From Cloeon dipterum (lineage: Eukaryota; Arthropoda; Insecta; Ephemeroptera; Baetidae), in assembly GCF_949628265.1 (NCBI RefSeq), contig NC_088788.1, forward strand, positions 2,232,001 to 2,296,000: 64,000 nucleotides of DNA. Direction: 5' to 3'. The position numbers and the translations under genes were made by a program. Below are positions 1-12,300 of the stretch, one piece after another; the first letter of the stretch is position 1; each line of letters starts with the position of its first letter. The notes under the pieces are model-generated. The model ran no database searches. It was not told the origin of the DNA and saw only the letters and a program-made list of their open reading frames with translations.

Positions 1-757
1 GGCTGCGGCTGTCGCTCCTGCTGTGGCTGCGCGTGTAGCTGGTGTTGGTGGTGGTGTAGCTGCTGTACGAGCGGTTGGAGCGGCGGGCGCGGTCCCTGCT
101 GCGGCTGCGGCGGTACGAGCCGCGTCGGCGGCCGCCACGCGACCTCGAGCTGGAGCGCGACCTGGATCTGGAGCGCGAGCGGCCCCTGCCCCTGCCGCGG
201 CCCCAGCGCTCCTCGCGGTGGTCCCGCTCCAACTGCTTGCTCATCAGCGTCTTCTTCATCTCCTCCTCCTCCTTCTTGATCTCGGCCATGTTGCGGAAGG
301 CCGTCGGGATCTTGCTGTCCTTCTTTTTCTTCTTCGGCTCCTTCTCGTCCTCGGTCGAGTTGGCGCTCTTGCTGAACGCGTTCTCCACGGCCCTGGACGG
401 CGGCTTGGGCGGACTCTTGACGCCCGGCGGCTTCAGCTGCTTGGTCTGCGAGAAGGCCAGCAGCCGCTTCTTGGCCTGCGCCTTGCCCAGCACGGCCGGC
501 TTCACCACCGCCTTCTCCTCCTCAGGGGGAGGCGGAGGAATGTCGTTCAAGTGGTACGCAAACGGGTAAAACGCCGCCTGGTTGAACGCAGGGTAGCCCT
601 CGGGGGGCGCCGCCGCCGCCACCGCTGCCGCCTCCACGGCGGGGGGCAGCTGGAGCGCCTCCTCGCCCGGAGGCAGCTCGTCCATCATGCCTGGAGGGTA
701 GTCGATGGTGCCGGGGGGCGCGTCCTCAGTGCCGGGCACCAGGTAGCCTTGGACAAC
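1..757 (-). CDS. SR-rich nuclear protein, 3' coding part, cut by window edge
   Basis: One open minus-strand exon begins at 757, just after an acceptor (TTTTTTCAG), in phase 0, and runs off the left edge. About 250 residues are visible. In order they show a proline/alanine-rich stretch (PPGMMDELPPGEE), a short aromatic patch (AAFYPFAYHLNDIPPPPPEE), a basic linker (KKRLLAFSQTKQLKPP), a KKKKK block, a charged helix (RNMAEIKKEEEEMKK) and then RGRGRGRSRSRSRSRS leading into an SR/RS domain. RS domains are typical of pre-mRNA splicing and 3'-end processing factors acting in nuclear speckles. I do not recognise the family and saw no RRM, SURP or zinc finger in the visible part. Upstream exons must lie beyond 757, but I could not identify one with confidence between 758 and 2100. 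The plus-strand frames here are GC-rich shadows. Confidence 0.7.
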
Positions 758-2113
758 CTGAAAAAATTAATTTTTAAACCGGTTAGAAACGAAATTCCAC
801 AGGCACGGACTGAGTAGCTGCACATTTCGGCGACAAATGCTGATGTAGCAGCAAACGCCGCTCGCATTTCGCGTTCAGGTGTGTCCGTGCCAGGGGAAGG
901 GGATCTTATCTGACGCCCAGTTTCCTGTCTTTTCCGATATTGCACAGGAAAATATGCTGGCGTGCACGCCGACGCACGGACACGGACGGACAAATAATAT
1001 AAAAAAATATAAATTTTCGGGCCCGATGAGCTGGAAATTCCTGAGCGGTGGAAAGGTTTGGCCAACCAGCATGACTATAAAAGGCAATTAACTAAAAAAA
1101 AGGACAAAGGTGAGGGAAAACAAGATAAAAATTATAATCGTTTCCTTTTTAAACGAGCTGTTTGTTTAGCATCTATGCAGAAAGCACATGCCGAATTTAG
1201 GGCTGCCAACCTCCAGGTTTCGGCCGGAGAATTCTCACGTTTGAGACTGCTTGACCCGGTGTCCGGGTCTGTTTCTGTGTTTTATGAAAATTAAACACGG
1301 TAAATAGAGGGATAACCGGGTTTTTGCTCCCAAAATGAAACATGGACTAATGGGAAATCTCCGGATTTAGCTTTTTCGGTTGCCTAGCCGAATTATGTAT
1401 GTCTGTATGACAATCGGCCGAACAAAAATTGCCCTTTTTTCGTCGGCAACGTGATTTTCGTGTTTGAGAATTTCTGCAGCTCATTCAATTCACTTCCTTA
1501 ATTGATTCAACAGCGTCGGAACCGTGGTTGGGCCTGCCATCGTGCCAACATTTCGAGTTTAACCTACAACTTCTCAAGAGCATCACCTGAAGAACATTTT
1601 CTCGGTTATGTATTTTTCGAGTAAGAGAGACAAAGACCAAAATAAAAACACACATACCCATAGTCAAAAACTGGTACCGGCAAGCACGATAACAGAATCT
1701 CCAATCCGGGGTAGGGGCTCGGCGCTTTCGGTTTTACAGTTGAGTAAAAGCCACAAGCATAAAACCCAGCTCGGCTAGTCGGCCATTTTTGCTTTACACA
1801 GGCTACACGATAATCGCCGCACTGATGCAACATGACCGGAAGCTTAACAAAGATTTTATCACATTTCGTAAATTCTTAACGTTAGACTTCTATTTTATTA
1901 TCGAGAAACTAAAAAAAGATATCAAAAATTCTTATTTGATGTGAACACTCAAGTTAAATTGTGTTCTGCTAAAGAAAACAATTTAGGTAATTTTTTGTCA
2001 TGTTGGTAGCTCTGGATGCATGCAAATGTAAACGTAAGGGGGTGTGGTTCATTTTTGTAGGAGACCGAAACACATGAGAATTTTTTAATTTTGAGTTTTG
2101 AGGTCCATAAATC
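758..2113. other. Stretch without a recognised coding exon
   Basis: This lies between the SR-rich exon and mRpL18. Short frames exist on both strands but none has splice signals or a recognisable protein. It probably holds 5' exons or an intron of the SR-rich gene and the mRpL18 promoter. I see no repeat here that recurs elsewhere in the window. Confidence 0.4.
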
Positions 2114-2854
2114 ATGTCCATACTAAATATTCGGCAAGTGTGCCCTTTGGCTCGGATTGGTCTGCAAAGAATCGCGACAGTAGATTTCTCCACAACTTCA
2201 GCTCCAGTTCCCAAAGAAAAAGTTGAAATCAGCCAAGTGGTCCATAACAGAAATCCAAGAAATTTAGAACGACTCCGGATTGCGTGGAAACCTCAAGGCT
2301 ACCACTTAGAAGCCCCTGGAAGAAGCTACTGGCACAAGTAAAATTATCTACAAAATATATTTAAAATAAAATAAACATAAATTAATTTTAGGCTGGTGCT
2401 AACTTCGTCTTCTCGGTTTATCTCGGCCAAAGTGGTGCATTTCACCGGAAAAGTTGTTGTTGAGGCCTCAACTAATGAGTGGTGTATCAAGAAGCATTTG
2501 TACAAGTATTTGTTTATTTTTCAAAAAGGAAAAATTACTATTAATTAATTGTTTACAGCACTAAAGATGTATCAGCGTACCAAAATCTAGCAAAGGTTAT
2601 CGCGAGAAGATGCTTGGAATTTGGTCTAATTGAAATGGAAAGCGACTTCAAAGACGTAGATCCAGAAACTAAGGTCTCAAGCTTCATTAAATAAATTGTG
2701 TTTTATAATTTTTAAAATCTCCTTTTAGGTTGGAAAATTTGCGAAAATTATCGAGGAGGAAGGCATTACATTGAGTGAACCGAAACGCTATCTTCCTGCT
2801 TATCCCTTCCATCAAACGAGACCTGAAAAGCCCTGGGCGGTTACCGAAGATTAG
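2114..2854 (+). CDS. mRpL18: Mitochondrial large-subunit ribosomal protein L18 (uL18m)
   Basis: Four exons (2114-2337, 2392-2505, 2559-2673, 2729-2854) join in frame to 192 residues, all introns GT-AG and 52-55 bases. The protein reads MSILNIRQV at the start, a likely import presequence, followed by [38 protein letters not shown] and [20 protein letters not shown], which match insect mRpL18 in order. It is a component of the central protuberance of the mitoribosome large subunit, where uL18 proteins contact 5S rRNA or its replacement. The start is the first ATG of the open frame and gives a basic N terminus. The next gene, LMBR1, converges from the other strand 516 bases downstream. Identity is firm; the exact start is slightly less so. 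Confidence 0.95.
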
Positions 2855-3204
2855 TGTCATGAGTGTAGATTTAATTAAAATGTTTGAATCAATTATTTAA
2901 GTTTTATTGTTCTCCATCCGTGTACTGTACAATTTCATTACTGCAAAACTATTGCTTCGCTTGGCAATCAAGTTGTGCTTTTGGAACGAATATTAAAAAT
3001 TGAATCCAATGAAATTGAGCAAAATCAAACTGGTCAGTTGATAGCTTCACCCCAAGAGAATTGATCACATTCATTTTTACGGCAAGGTGCACACATCTTT
3101 ACAATAAATGCATTTTATTTTACACATCATCTCACTATGCCAATAACGTAATCATATAATACCATGCGAAATTAAAACGATGATTATGAGTAATAGGAGC
3201 CTTG

Positions 3205-3250
3205 AGTATGGCTGCACACACGCACGTCCGTCCGTCCGTTCCGTTCGGGG
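3205..3250. repeat. CACA/CCGT short tandem repeat
   Basis: A CA-rich then CCGT-repeated run lies in the 3' flank of LMBR1, downstream of its stop at 3371 on the minus strand. It is an ordinary microsatellite, probably in the 3' UTR. Confidence 0.6.
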
Positions 3251-3370
3251 TACATTTTCCACTTACAATACAATTTGCAGTCTTCATAAAAATCTTAACA
3301 ATTAAGGCTTGTGCTTAAAGGCTACGTTATTCTCTTCAAATTTCAGTTTTGATCAGACTGCATTGTTAAA

Positions 3371-6300
3371 TTAATCTACTTTTGCGGCGGTGGAAGGGCT
3401 CGCGGCGCCCGTCGCCTGAATCGGGCTGTTGGGCCACGTCGGGCAGTTTGTGTCGTTGCTCACCAGCGACACGGCAAAACCTTTCAGCCTGAAATACGGG
3501 AAAACTCGTCAGTCACCTGGATGATTCAAATAATTATATTATTACCTTGTAAACAGCTCTTCGCGAACAGTTGCAGTGAACTTTGTTGCTAAACAAGCAG
3601 ACACGGACAGCACAAACAGCAGATTGTATGAAAGGACGATCATTAGAGAGCCCAGCCATTCCACTTGTCCAAACTCGCCCAATAAGTCGAGGTTGGTGAT
3701 ACCTGCAAATTTAAAAATAAAAGATTATTCGTATTTTTCTACAGAAAATAAATTAGGTGAATTAAATAAAAATACTTAAAATTTAAAAGTAACAATTTTT
3801 TGTGACATTTCAAACTTTTGTTTTTGGGGCCCAGGCGGGGCCCCATGGGCTGGAAGGCGGTGATTTTGGTACCAATCGATGCCCCTCAGAAGAACGCGTC
3901 CGCCAGTGTGCGGTTTTTCAAAATCGGACCATTTATCGAATTTACATGATTTTTTAGGCAAAATTTTCAAAATCCATATTCCGATCTATGGACAAAATTC
4001 CAAAAAATTGCCTATCAGCTAACGCGAAATTTATCTGGGATCACTTTAAGACCAAATGCGAGCTAATCCGATCAAAATCCTTGGAGGAGTAGCATTTTGA
4101 AGTTTGAAAAACGCAATTTTTGCAGTTTTTCCATGGAAATCGAATTTTTATTTCAAAACGTAGCAAAATTTAAGGATTTTACCGATTGCATCACACTTAA
4201 AGAAGCGTTGCCGGTCTGGAAACAGAATTTCAGATTTTTCGCACCCATAGAAAAAAATAAAATAATTAATTTCGGTTTTTTCTTTCGCGCGGCGCGTAGT
4301 GCTCAGTCGGAAATGACTTTATTTTTGTAAAAATTCAGCCGCTCGTCCGATCATTGGCCACAACCCCTCATCAGACAGGTCTCGGACGGGGCTATGAACT
4401 GCGGTACCTTAACGACCTTTATCAGGGTACCCTGGGACCTGAGATCTGATCTCAGGCCAGATTTTGATGATTTTTCATTAAAAATGGCAGAAATTCTCAC
4501 CTAGTATTTTGGAGAGCAGAGGTAGGGCCGAGCTGAGCAGGAGCAGCACGGCGCAGTGGAGGATGATGTGGGAGAGCGGTGTTGCACCTGGCACAGGCCT
4601 AACTTTCTTCATCAGGGACGACGAGAAGAGGCCGACAGCAGACGTGGCCACAAGGTTCACGATCAGCACAATCTCGAGCGTGGCACCAAACATCCCCATC
4701 TTGGACAGCGATGCCAAGCCAAGGGTAACTTGTTCCTGGAGACGAATGAGTCGTCAATCAATAAATGGGAAAACACGCGAAGTCGAGACTGACGTTATTG
4801 CTACGAGGCAGCTCCTTCAGTCCGATGAGCAACTGCACTGAATTCTGCACTACAATCACAACAGTGGTGCACGTCAAGAGTAGGAGCAGCAACATCGCAA
4901 TGGGATACAGAAAATTTCTCTTCAACGACGACCCGTGCCTTTCTTTCTCTGCATTTAAAATTTGAATAATTATCAGAATTCTTTAATTGTTTTGTTTTAA
5001 TCACTTACGTAGTAAACAAGACTTGGCCTCGGCTGCTTTCAGTCTCTGAGTCAGACTCGCTTTTAAGGCGCCATTTCTAAGGCCAGCATCCGGATCGTCT
5101 GGCGACCGAGGCAAAATAGTGGAGCTCGATAAGAGAATGGTCGAGCTGAACACGGACGACGTGAACGGCGACCCCGCGTCAACGACGTCTTCGTCCTCGT
5201 TGTCGGACATGCATCTTCTCCGCCTCGGCGTGTCGCATGATATCGAGTGCGCAAGAGTGCGGGAGCGGCAAGAGTACGCTTCCAACTGCTTCCTCAAACA
5301 CTCCTCCTCAAACTTGGCAACAAAATATTCTTCATTGAGATCACGCAGGAACTGCGGCTTCACGAGAAACTGGCTGGCGGTTGAGAAGAGCTGGACTAAA
5401 CCGACAGGCGTGCACACTGCGTGAGAAAAATTAAAAGATTAATTAATGAGGCGTGAACGAACTAATCACGGGAAAATACTCACACAACTGAAGAAGCACT
5501 CCCATAAATGAGACGCATGAATAAATAAATGGCAAGTAATAGCTCCAGAGATCTGTGCAAATGAATTGTCAGTTAAACTGATTTTTAATCGAGAGAAAAA
5601 TTTACTGATCAGTTTCTGCAGACTGGACTTGTCACTGTCGAAAATGGACGATAAAATGAACGCCAAGCCAAGCACCACAAAGGCCAGCAGGCAGAGTACA
5701 ATGAATGTCTCGTAGATCCTGGACAGGATTCCCTGGAAAATTAACATTCAATTAGCAAAAAGTTAACAGGGTTCGCAAAATTGTGCGTCCGGTTCTTTTA
5801 TTAACTGACCGAAAGGGTTCAAGTAAAGTGAATTAATCATATTTAATGAAAAAGCGTCACAAATCACAAGAACGCCAGCGACCAATCAGATCCAACGTAG
5901 CAAAAAGGGCTGAGATTGAGACAGCAGCCCCACTGTGCAGCCAATCAGCGTCAAGGATTTTTAGATGAGCAGAATTCTTAATTATATCTCTGATTTAATT
6001 AACTTTTAGAAGGTTTATTAAAAAAAAATAACAGTGAATTTTGGATTTTGCATCACCAAAATTCTCTTTAGCTGCTGGCTACCTCCGCTGTGGCGCTGCT
6101 GTCTCGATTTCAGGCTTTCACCACATCAGATTTCTAATTGGCCGTTTTTGTGAGTTTTTTAGTCGTTTCAAATCAAAATTCGCTTCAATTTTCGAATAGT
6201 TTGTTCGCCAAACGAAATTGAAGCCTCAGGAATTGACTGGCATGGTCAAAAATCAAATTCCAGGGCTAATTTCATGTTTCTAATAATTCTAATCCTATGG

Positions 6301-9300
6301 AGTTTTTTTTTGTCAGCTATGTCCATCCTGCAATTAATTAGTTGTTACCTTTCTGTGCCCGACGAAGCCCTCGGACTCGGTGAAGAGGTAGGCGAAGGGC
6401 AGCAGCACGAAGAGGGAGAGATTTGAGAAGAGGAAAATGTTGTTCCAAAGGCCCTGGATGAGAGAGCTGTTGAGCCACTGAATGTAGTACGACTTGGGGT
6501 AGTGCAGCAGAACCTCGTTGCTGACTATGGAGATGGGAAGGAGGAGGACCGCGCCGGCCGCCACGGCCAGAGAGAACGTGCACAGCCACAAACTGCGGTA
6601 ACAATAATAAGCGTCAGACACGGTTCGGTTACACGCAAAAGTGTAAATAAATCTCACCTAATTCTGTACACGGTGGCTTCCTCATCGTCGATCAAGATGT
6701 CGTCGCGCTCTCGTTTTCTGTACCGTTTCACCAGGCACCAGCTCGCCCCGATCAGAGACAAGAACAAGAGCAACGAGATCTGAAACACGAGCAGAAATCA
6801 AGGTAAAGGCCATCTGCGTGCTGGTCAAACTAAGACGATTTGTTTAAAGAGCAGCCATAAATTTGGCAGTTGAGCAGCTCCTGCGAAGGGCAAGGCCGTT
6901 GTTTATTTAGACCAAGAAGAATGCGCACCGAGTACGTCACTATGTTCGTTAGGAAATAGTAGTAGATAATGATGTTCTACATTGAGGCACAGCAGCTGGC
7001 CTCTTAAATTTAGACCATCGCCTGTTTTTTAATTTTTGAGGATAATTTTCATGCAAGGAGAGTAAAAATTATGCTTTTTGGTCACCGTTTTGAATTCAGA
7101 CTTCCCTTAAACCCTCCACCGAACCACCCCTTTTAAAATTCCCAACTTTAGACTGAACAAAAAATAAATATTGAATTTTAAAATATTCCCTACCATCACA
7201 AATTTTGCAATTTTCTTGCATTTTATCACTTTTTTTATAGGAAAGCTTGAAGAGTTAATTGAGAGAATAACTGGAATAACTATTTTGACTCGAGTCCCTC
7301 CTAAAAAAGGTTCGTGAGTTTTTTTTTGTTAAATTCTTTCGTGCTTTTGAAGAAAATGACGTTAATAATAACGTTTAGGCAAAAACATCGGTAAAATGCA
7401 TAATTGTAGCAGAAAAATGTGTTAATTGGGCTAAAATTATGTCTCAAAAAACAGTCGGCTATTTCCCGAAAAAGCGCGTTCTATTTTGAGCTGAAAAGAG
7501 GTGCGAATTATTTTCTTGTTCCATTGATCAAGTCGTTGCTCCACCTCTATATTTAGAGCCGGTCGGACAGTTTGTGTTACAGAAACGACGAGGCTGGCTA
7601 ATTTGCATGCGCGAACGCCTCCTCGCGCGACTATTCGCCAGTGCTCAGCTTTAAACATTTAAAAATGTCACAAAATTTCCTTTTACTAGGAATGCATTAA
7701 TTACTTTCTGACCACCTGTGCCGTCACTTTCTTTTCGCCTTGGATCGAAACTTGCAGGCACAATCATTGTTTTCTCAAGCTAGTAAAACGAGTAAGAGTG
7801 TCGCACGCGGGCTGTGACCTCGAATAATCGGCAATCAAAAAGGAAAGTCTGTTAAAATCGACGACAAAGCTGCAGTTGTTGTTGTTTGTCGATAATGACA
7901 GCTCTGATCGTTCCGCGGCCATAAAATTTCACAAGAGATTAGCTGCTTTCTTACGCAACTTTCTTCGTGCGGCTGCGGCTGGACCAAATTAAAATTAACA
8001 AGAGAATTTATCACCGGCCGGCGGCCGAAGAGGATATTTCGCTGTGATAATGTGTGCTGCAAAAGGGTCATTGGCACATCACACACACACAGATTCCGAC
8101 CGTGCCCGTTCGAGGAGCCTCCGAAAGCGCCTTTGGTCCAAAGAAAGGTGAGGCGTTTGCAGCGGCGAACGAAGGAATGCAAGAAGAATTTCATTAGGAA
8201 ATACTTCCAGACTCCACCGCAGATTAGTGACGCCTCGAAAAAGGGTGAAGAATGTCAGCTCCAATCATTGGGGAAAAAATACTGCCGGATTTAACGTTGT
8301 TTTCACCGGGGTCCGGATTCACGCGACGCGCAGACATGGCGTCTGGTAGAATAGGGCGGGAAAATCATAAAAATAGCTTCAGCAGAATGAATATTTTTGT
8401 TATTATTTCTTTACGAACAGCTGATTAGCCCGGTAATTGGCGAATCGACCGTTTGATGGCACATCAGGCTGATGGAAATGTAACAAAATACGCGGTAGTG
8501 AAATTATTAGGTCGGCACGCCCCTTTTTTACGCTTTTAATTGGCCACTCCTGATTTGCCTCAATTGTTTCGACGCCATATTGAATTATGACCGGCGGGAA
8601 ACCAACAGAGATCGCAATCTGGCTCCCTGGTGGAAATGACGACTGCGCAGGTTTTAATTTGGGTCACGCATGCGCAGTGATGAGTTTCAGACTCCCTGTG
8701 AGATAAAGAAGCGATCTGAACATACTGCGCATGCTTAAGATGCGCACAAAATTACTGCGCAGCTTCAAAATGGGGGAATAATATTTAAACAACTATGAAT
8801 TTCGACGCCATATTGATTTCTGACCGGCGGGAACCAACACAAATCGCAACCCGGACCCCAGTGGTTGTTTTTTAAATTATCTATTTAATTTTTCTTCACA
8901 TCAAATTAAAATTCACTCCTTTAAAAACAAGATATAAAATTGTTTTTGGCTCAATCTTTTTTTTAAACCATAATCTTTTGACTTGTTTGTTTTATTTTTA
9001 AAACCACACATCAAGCACCCATAATAAAGTGTCTGGGTATGCGTTACGAGAGCCAAAGCAGATTGAGAAACCGACATAATATGCCAAATATTGTGCGCAT
9101 AGTAAAAGCAAACGACAAAGTTGCGTGTGGCGAAGCCCTAGGATGCGCAAATTAAGCGCATCACGCGCCACACGTGATTTCCGTGCTGCCGCCGCACTAA
9201 TTTACGCCGCAAAGAGCCTCGTATTATGACCGCAATTGCACGACTAAACATTTGTTTATTTTCTTCCGTCTGCGATCGGTCACGTCGCGCGCGACGCAAG

Positions 9301-12300
9301 TACAGTTACGTGATTTCGCACCCGCAGAAGATGCAGGTTCAACGGCGAAATTGAAACGTGCGACTGCATGACTGCATGCACGCAGCGAGCGATAAAATTT
9401 ATAATAAAAAAAAAAACGAAGGAAAACACGGGAGATAATAATTTAGTTTCAAGGCGATAGCGTGAAAATTGGCGATAGGAACAGTTTCAAGCATTTTATC
9501 GCTCTTGAAACAACTTCAATTGAAACGAGAAAACCTGATTAAGCGTGGTGAGGACAGAATTTTAAGCTATTTTTGAAGCAGCATGTTTGTTTAAGAGGGT
9601 TGAAGCAAAATTTATTAGAAAATGGCTTTTTAAATGGTGAGGAGTGTCTCCTTATTTGAAATTTGATTTTATTTCACGACAAAGAGTTTCCCTGAAACGC
9701 TGTTGGACAGATCTCGACGAGAAGAATCGAATTCTACCAAATAAATGTGGTCGAGCGCTGCAAATTTTGGAGAAAATTCGAAAAATTCGATTTTTTATCC
9801 TTTTTTGATTAAATTTCAAATTGTATAACATTATCCGTGGCAGTCGTAGCACAATATCAATGTTACGAAGCGCGGGAGAAAGCGGATAGCAGCTTATTGT
9901 TAGTCGCAGTTGCAATTCCGTTCGAATTTATGCATGAGTAGCGTCGGCGTTGTTGTTGCGATGAAATAATCGCCGCCTCCTTGGCTCATCCTCGCAATCA
10001 GGTGTAATTAACGCACATACTCTCTTCGTTAACGCAACCAGTTGACTTATACATATTGTTGTCGGCGCCTCGCCTTTCAATGTGACCGGCGAATGCAATA
10101 TTGAAATATAATTAAACTTTGTTGTTTGCCAACTTACTGATTTACTCGTTATTTAATGTCTCTGATCTTTATTAGCGCGTAACAAAACTACTTCACATGA
10201 TTTATGGCGTAAATAAATATTGAAAAATGCTCTAAATTGCTTATTTTACACATTACGGAAGGTCAAGGTTTCAAATAATAAAGTTTTTCAAACGGTCTTA
10301 AGGTTAATACATTCTTAAACCTACCATATAAAATTAAATTAAATTTTTTTCTATATCAAAAGGTTTTATTTTACGACTCAAAGTGGAAAAAACGTATTTA
10401 ATGGCTTCCGTGGTATCGATTCAAATATTTTTGCCCTCACGAGTTCAAATCTGGACTTATTTTTTTTCTTTTCAGTGTGCAGCTCATGATTATTTAATTG
10501 AATCTAAATAAGTGCTAATTTATTCGTGTGACAGCTCATTATTTGCGGCGGCGAACAAAGCCATTTCCTAATTGCCGGCGCGAGATAAAAATAGACGAGA
10601 CGGAGAGGAGCGGCTGAAATAAAAGATTCATAACTAATGTGCCCCATTTGGGTCGCAACAAAAACGAGTCGGCGAGTCGGCCGCGCGGTCGATGACTTTT
10701 AATATTCGAAACGCACCCTTTTCCCTGGCGGCTCGCCCTAAACGTAATTGCATTTTAACAACAGCTATTGACTTCCTGCCCCTCGCTGCCTCGTCAATAA
10801 TGCAAACACAAAAGAGAATCATCGGAGGAAGCGTTAAATTAATCAGAATCGTTCTACAAGTCTAGGTCTAGATCGTGTAGCCACACTGCAGTTTCCTGAT
10901 CGTCACTCGAAGGTTGAGTTGAGGCGAAACTTGCTCAACGAGACGAGTTTCTGCTTGTGACGTCACGCACGAAGATTAAAATTTGAAAACAAGTAGAGAC
11001 AAGATTGATAAACGGATATTAAACGGCTCTATCGATGCAAAAATAAATTAGGTTTAAAAAAATGCACCGGGGGACAGGTTGCGATCTTTGTTGAAGCTGC
11101 GCAGTAAATTTGTGCATGCGCAGAATGATGAGATCAGTTCTGGATCTATCAGGGAGTCTGAAACTCATCTCTGCGCATGCGTGACCCGAATACAAACCTT
11201 CTGCGCAGGCGTAATTCCCACCGGGGTCCGGGTTGCGATCTGTGTTGGTTCCCGCCAGTCAGAATTAAATATGGCGTCGAAATAATTGATGCCAATCCAG
11301 TCGGCCAATCAGAAGCGTCGAAAAAGAGGCGTGTCGGTCTAATAATTTCGTTCCCGCGTATTTTGTTACATTTCCATTGGCCTGATGTGCCATCTAACGG
11401 TCGATTCGCCAATTACCGGCCTATTCAGCTGTTAGTAAAGAAATAAAAACAAAAATATTCATTCTGCTGAAGCTATTTTCATGATTTTCCCGCCGTATTC
11501 TACCTGACGCCAGGTCTGCGCGTCGCGTGAACCCGGCCCCCAGTGAAAAAAATTGTTTATATACAATTTTATTATTTTCCTTGGGAAAATTACGCTAATA
11601 TTTACTTCTCATTGTGATATGATTTCTCTAATCTTTTCCTTTTTCAAAATATGTCTGATAAAGGTCTAGAAAGCAGAGTAAATACCTGATAACGAACTCA
11701 TAGAAAAGGATTAACATGTTTATTTCGTAATGTGTGCGCAGCGGATTAATTTAGAATTGGCTAGCTCAAATTTGAGTGTAATTATATTCGCAACGCAAGA
11801 GCAGAATCATGCAAAATCTAACAGAGGGGGATTTAAATCTGTCTGTGTCTGCTTGGCTGAAGGCCTTGACGTTTTTTTTTTGCTTTACGTGGCAGCTAAC
11901 ACAGGCTCATGCTCGCCACAGCCAGGGTTAAGGTCGAATAATATTCAGCGAGCCACGTCCTTCTTCTCCATCGCCTTAAATTTTATCATTTTTTTTCTTT
12001 CTCTTTATTTTTTTAAATTGCCGAGCGGTTTTTAAAACGTTGCGATCTTGCGGTTAATGCGGTTCCGCGGTTCCAGCTACAAAAATTTTAGATTAGAAAA
12101 CTCCAGAATAAAAATTTTAAGATCTGATGAAAATTTGATTTTTTGTCTCGGAGTGCAACCCATTTTCGAAGTGTGTGTAAGGTAAGATTGGCTATCTATT
12201 CTGCTGTGATAGCGGCAGAAAATTAATCTCGACTTTTATTGTAGTGTACTCTAAACCACACCACAGACAACACACAGGTGAATTTACAACTTGCAGACCA

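Noticed and set aside
23-817. 264-codon plus-strand frame at the left edge
   Set aside because: Alanine/arginine-rich shadow of the SR-rich minus-strand exon.
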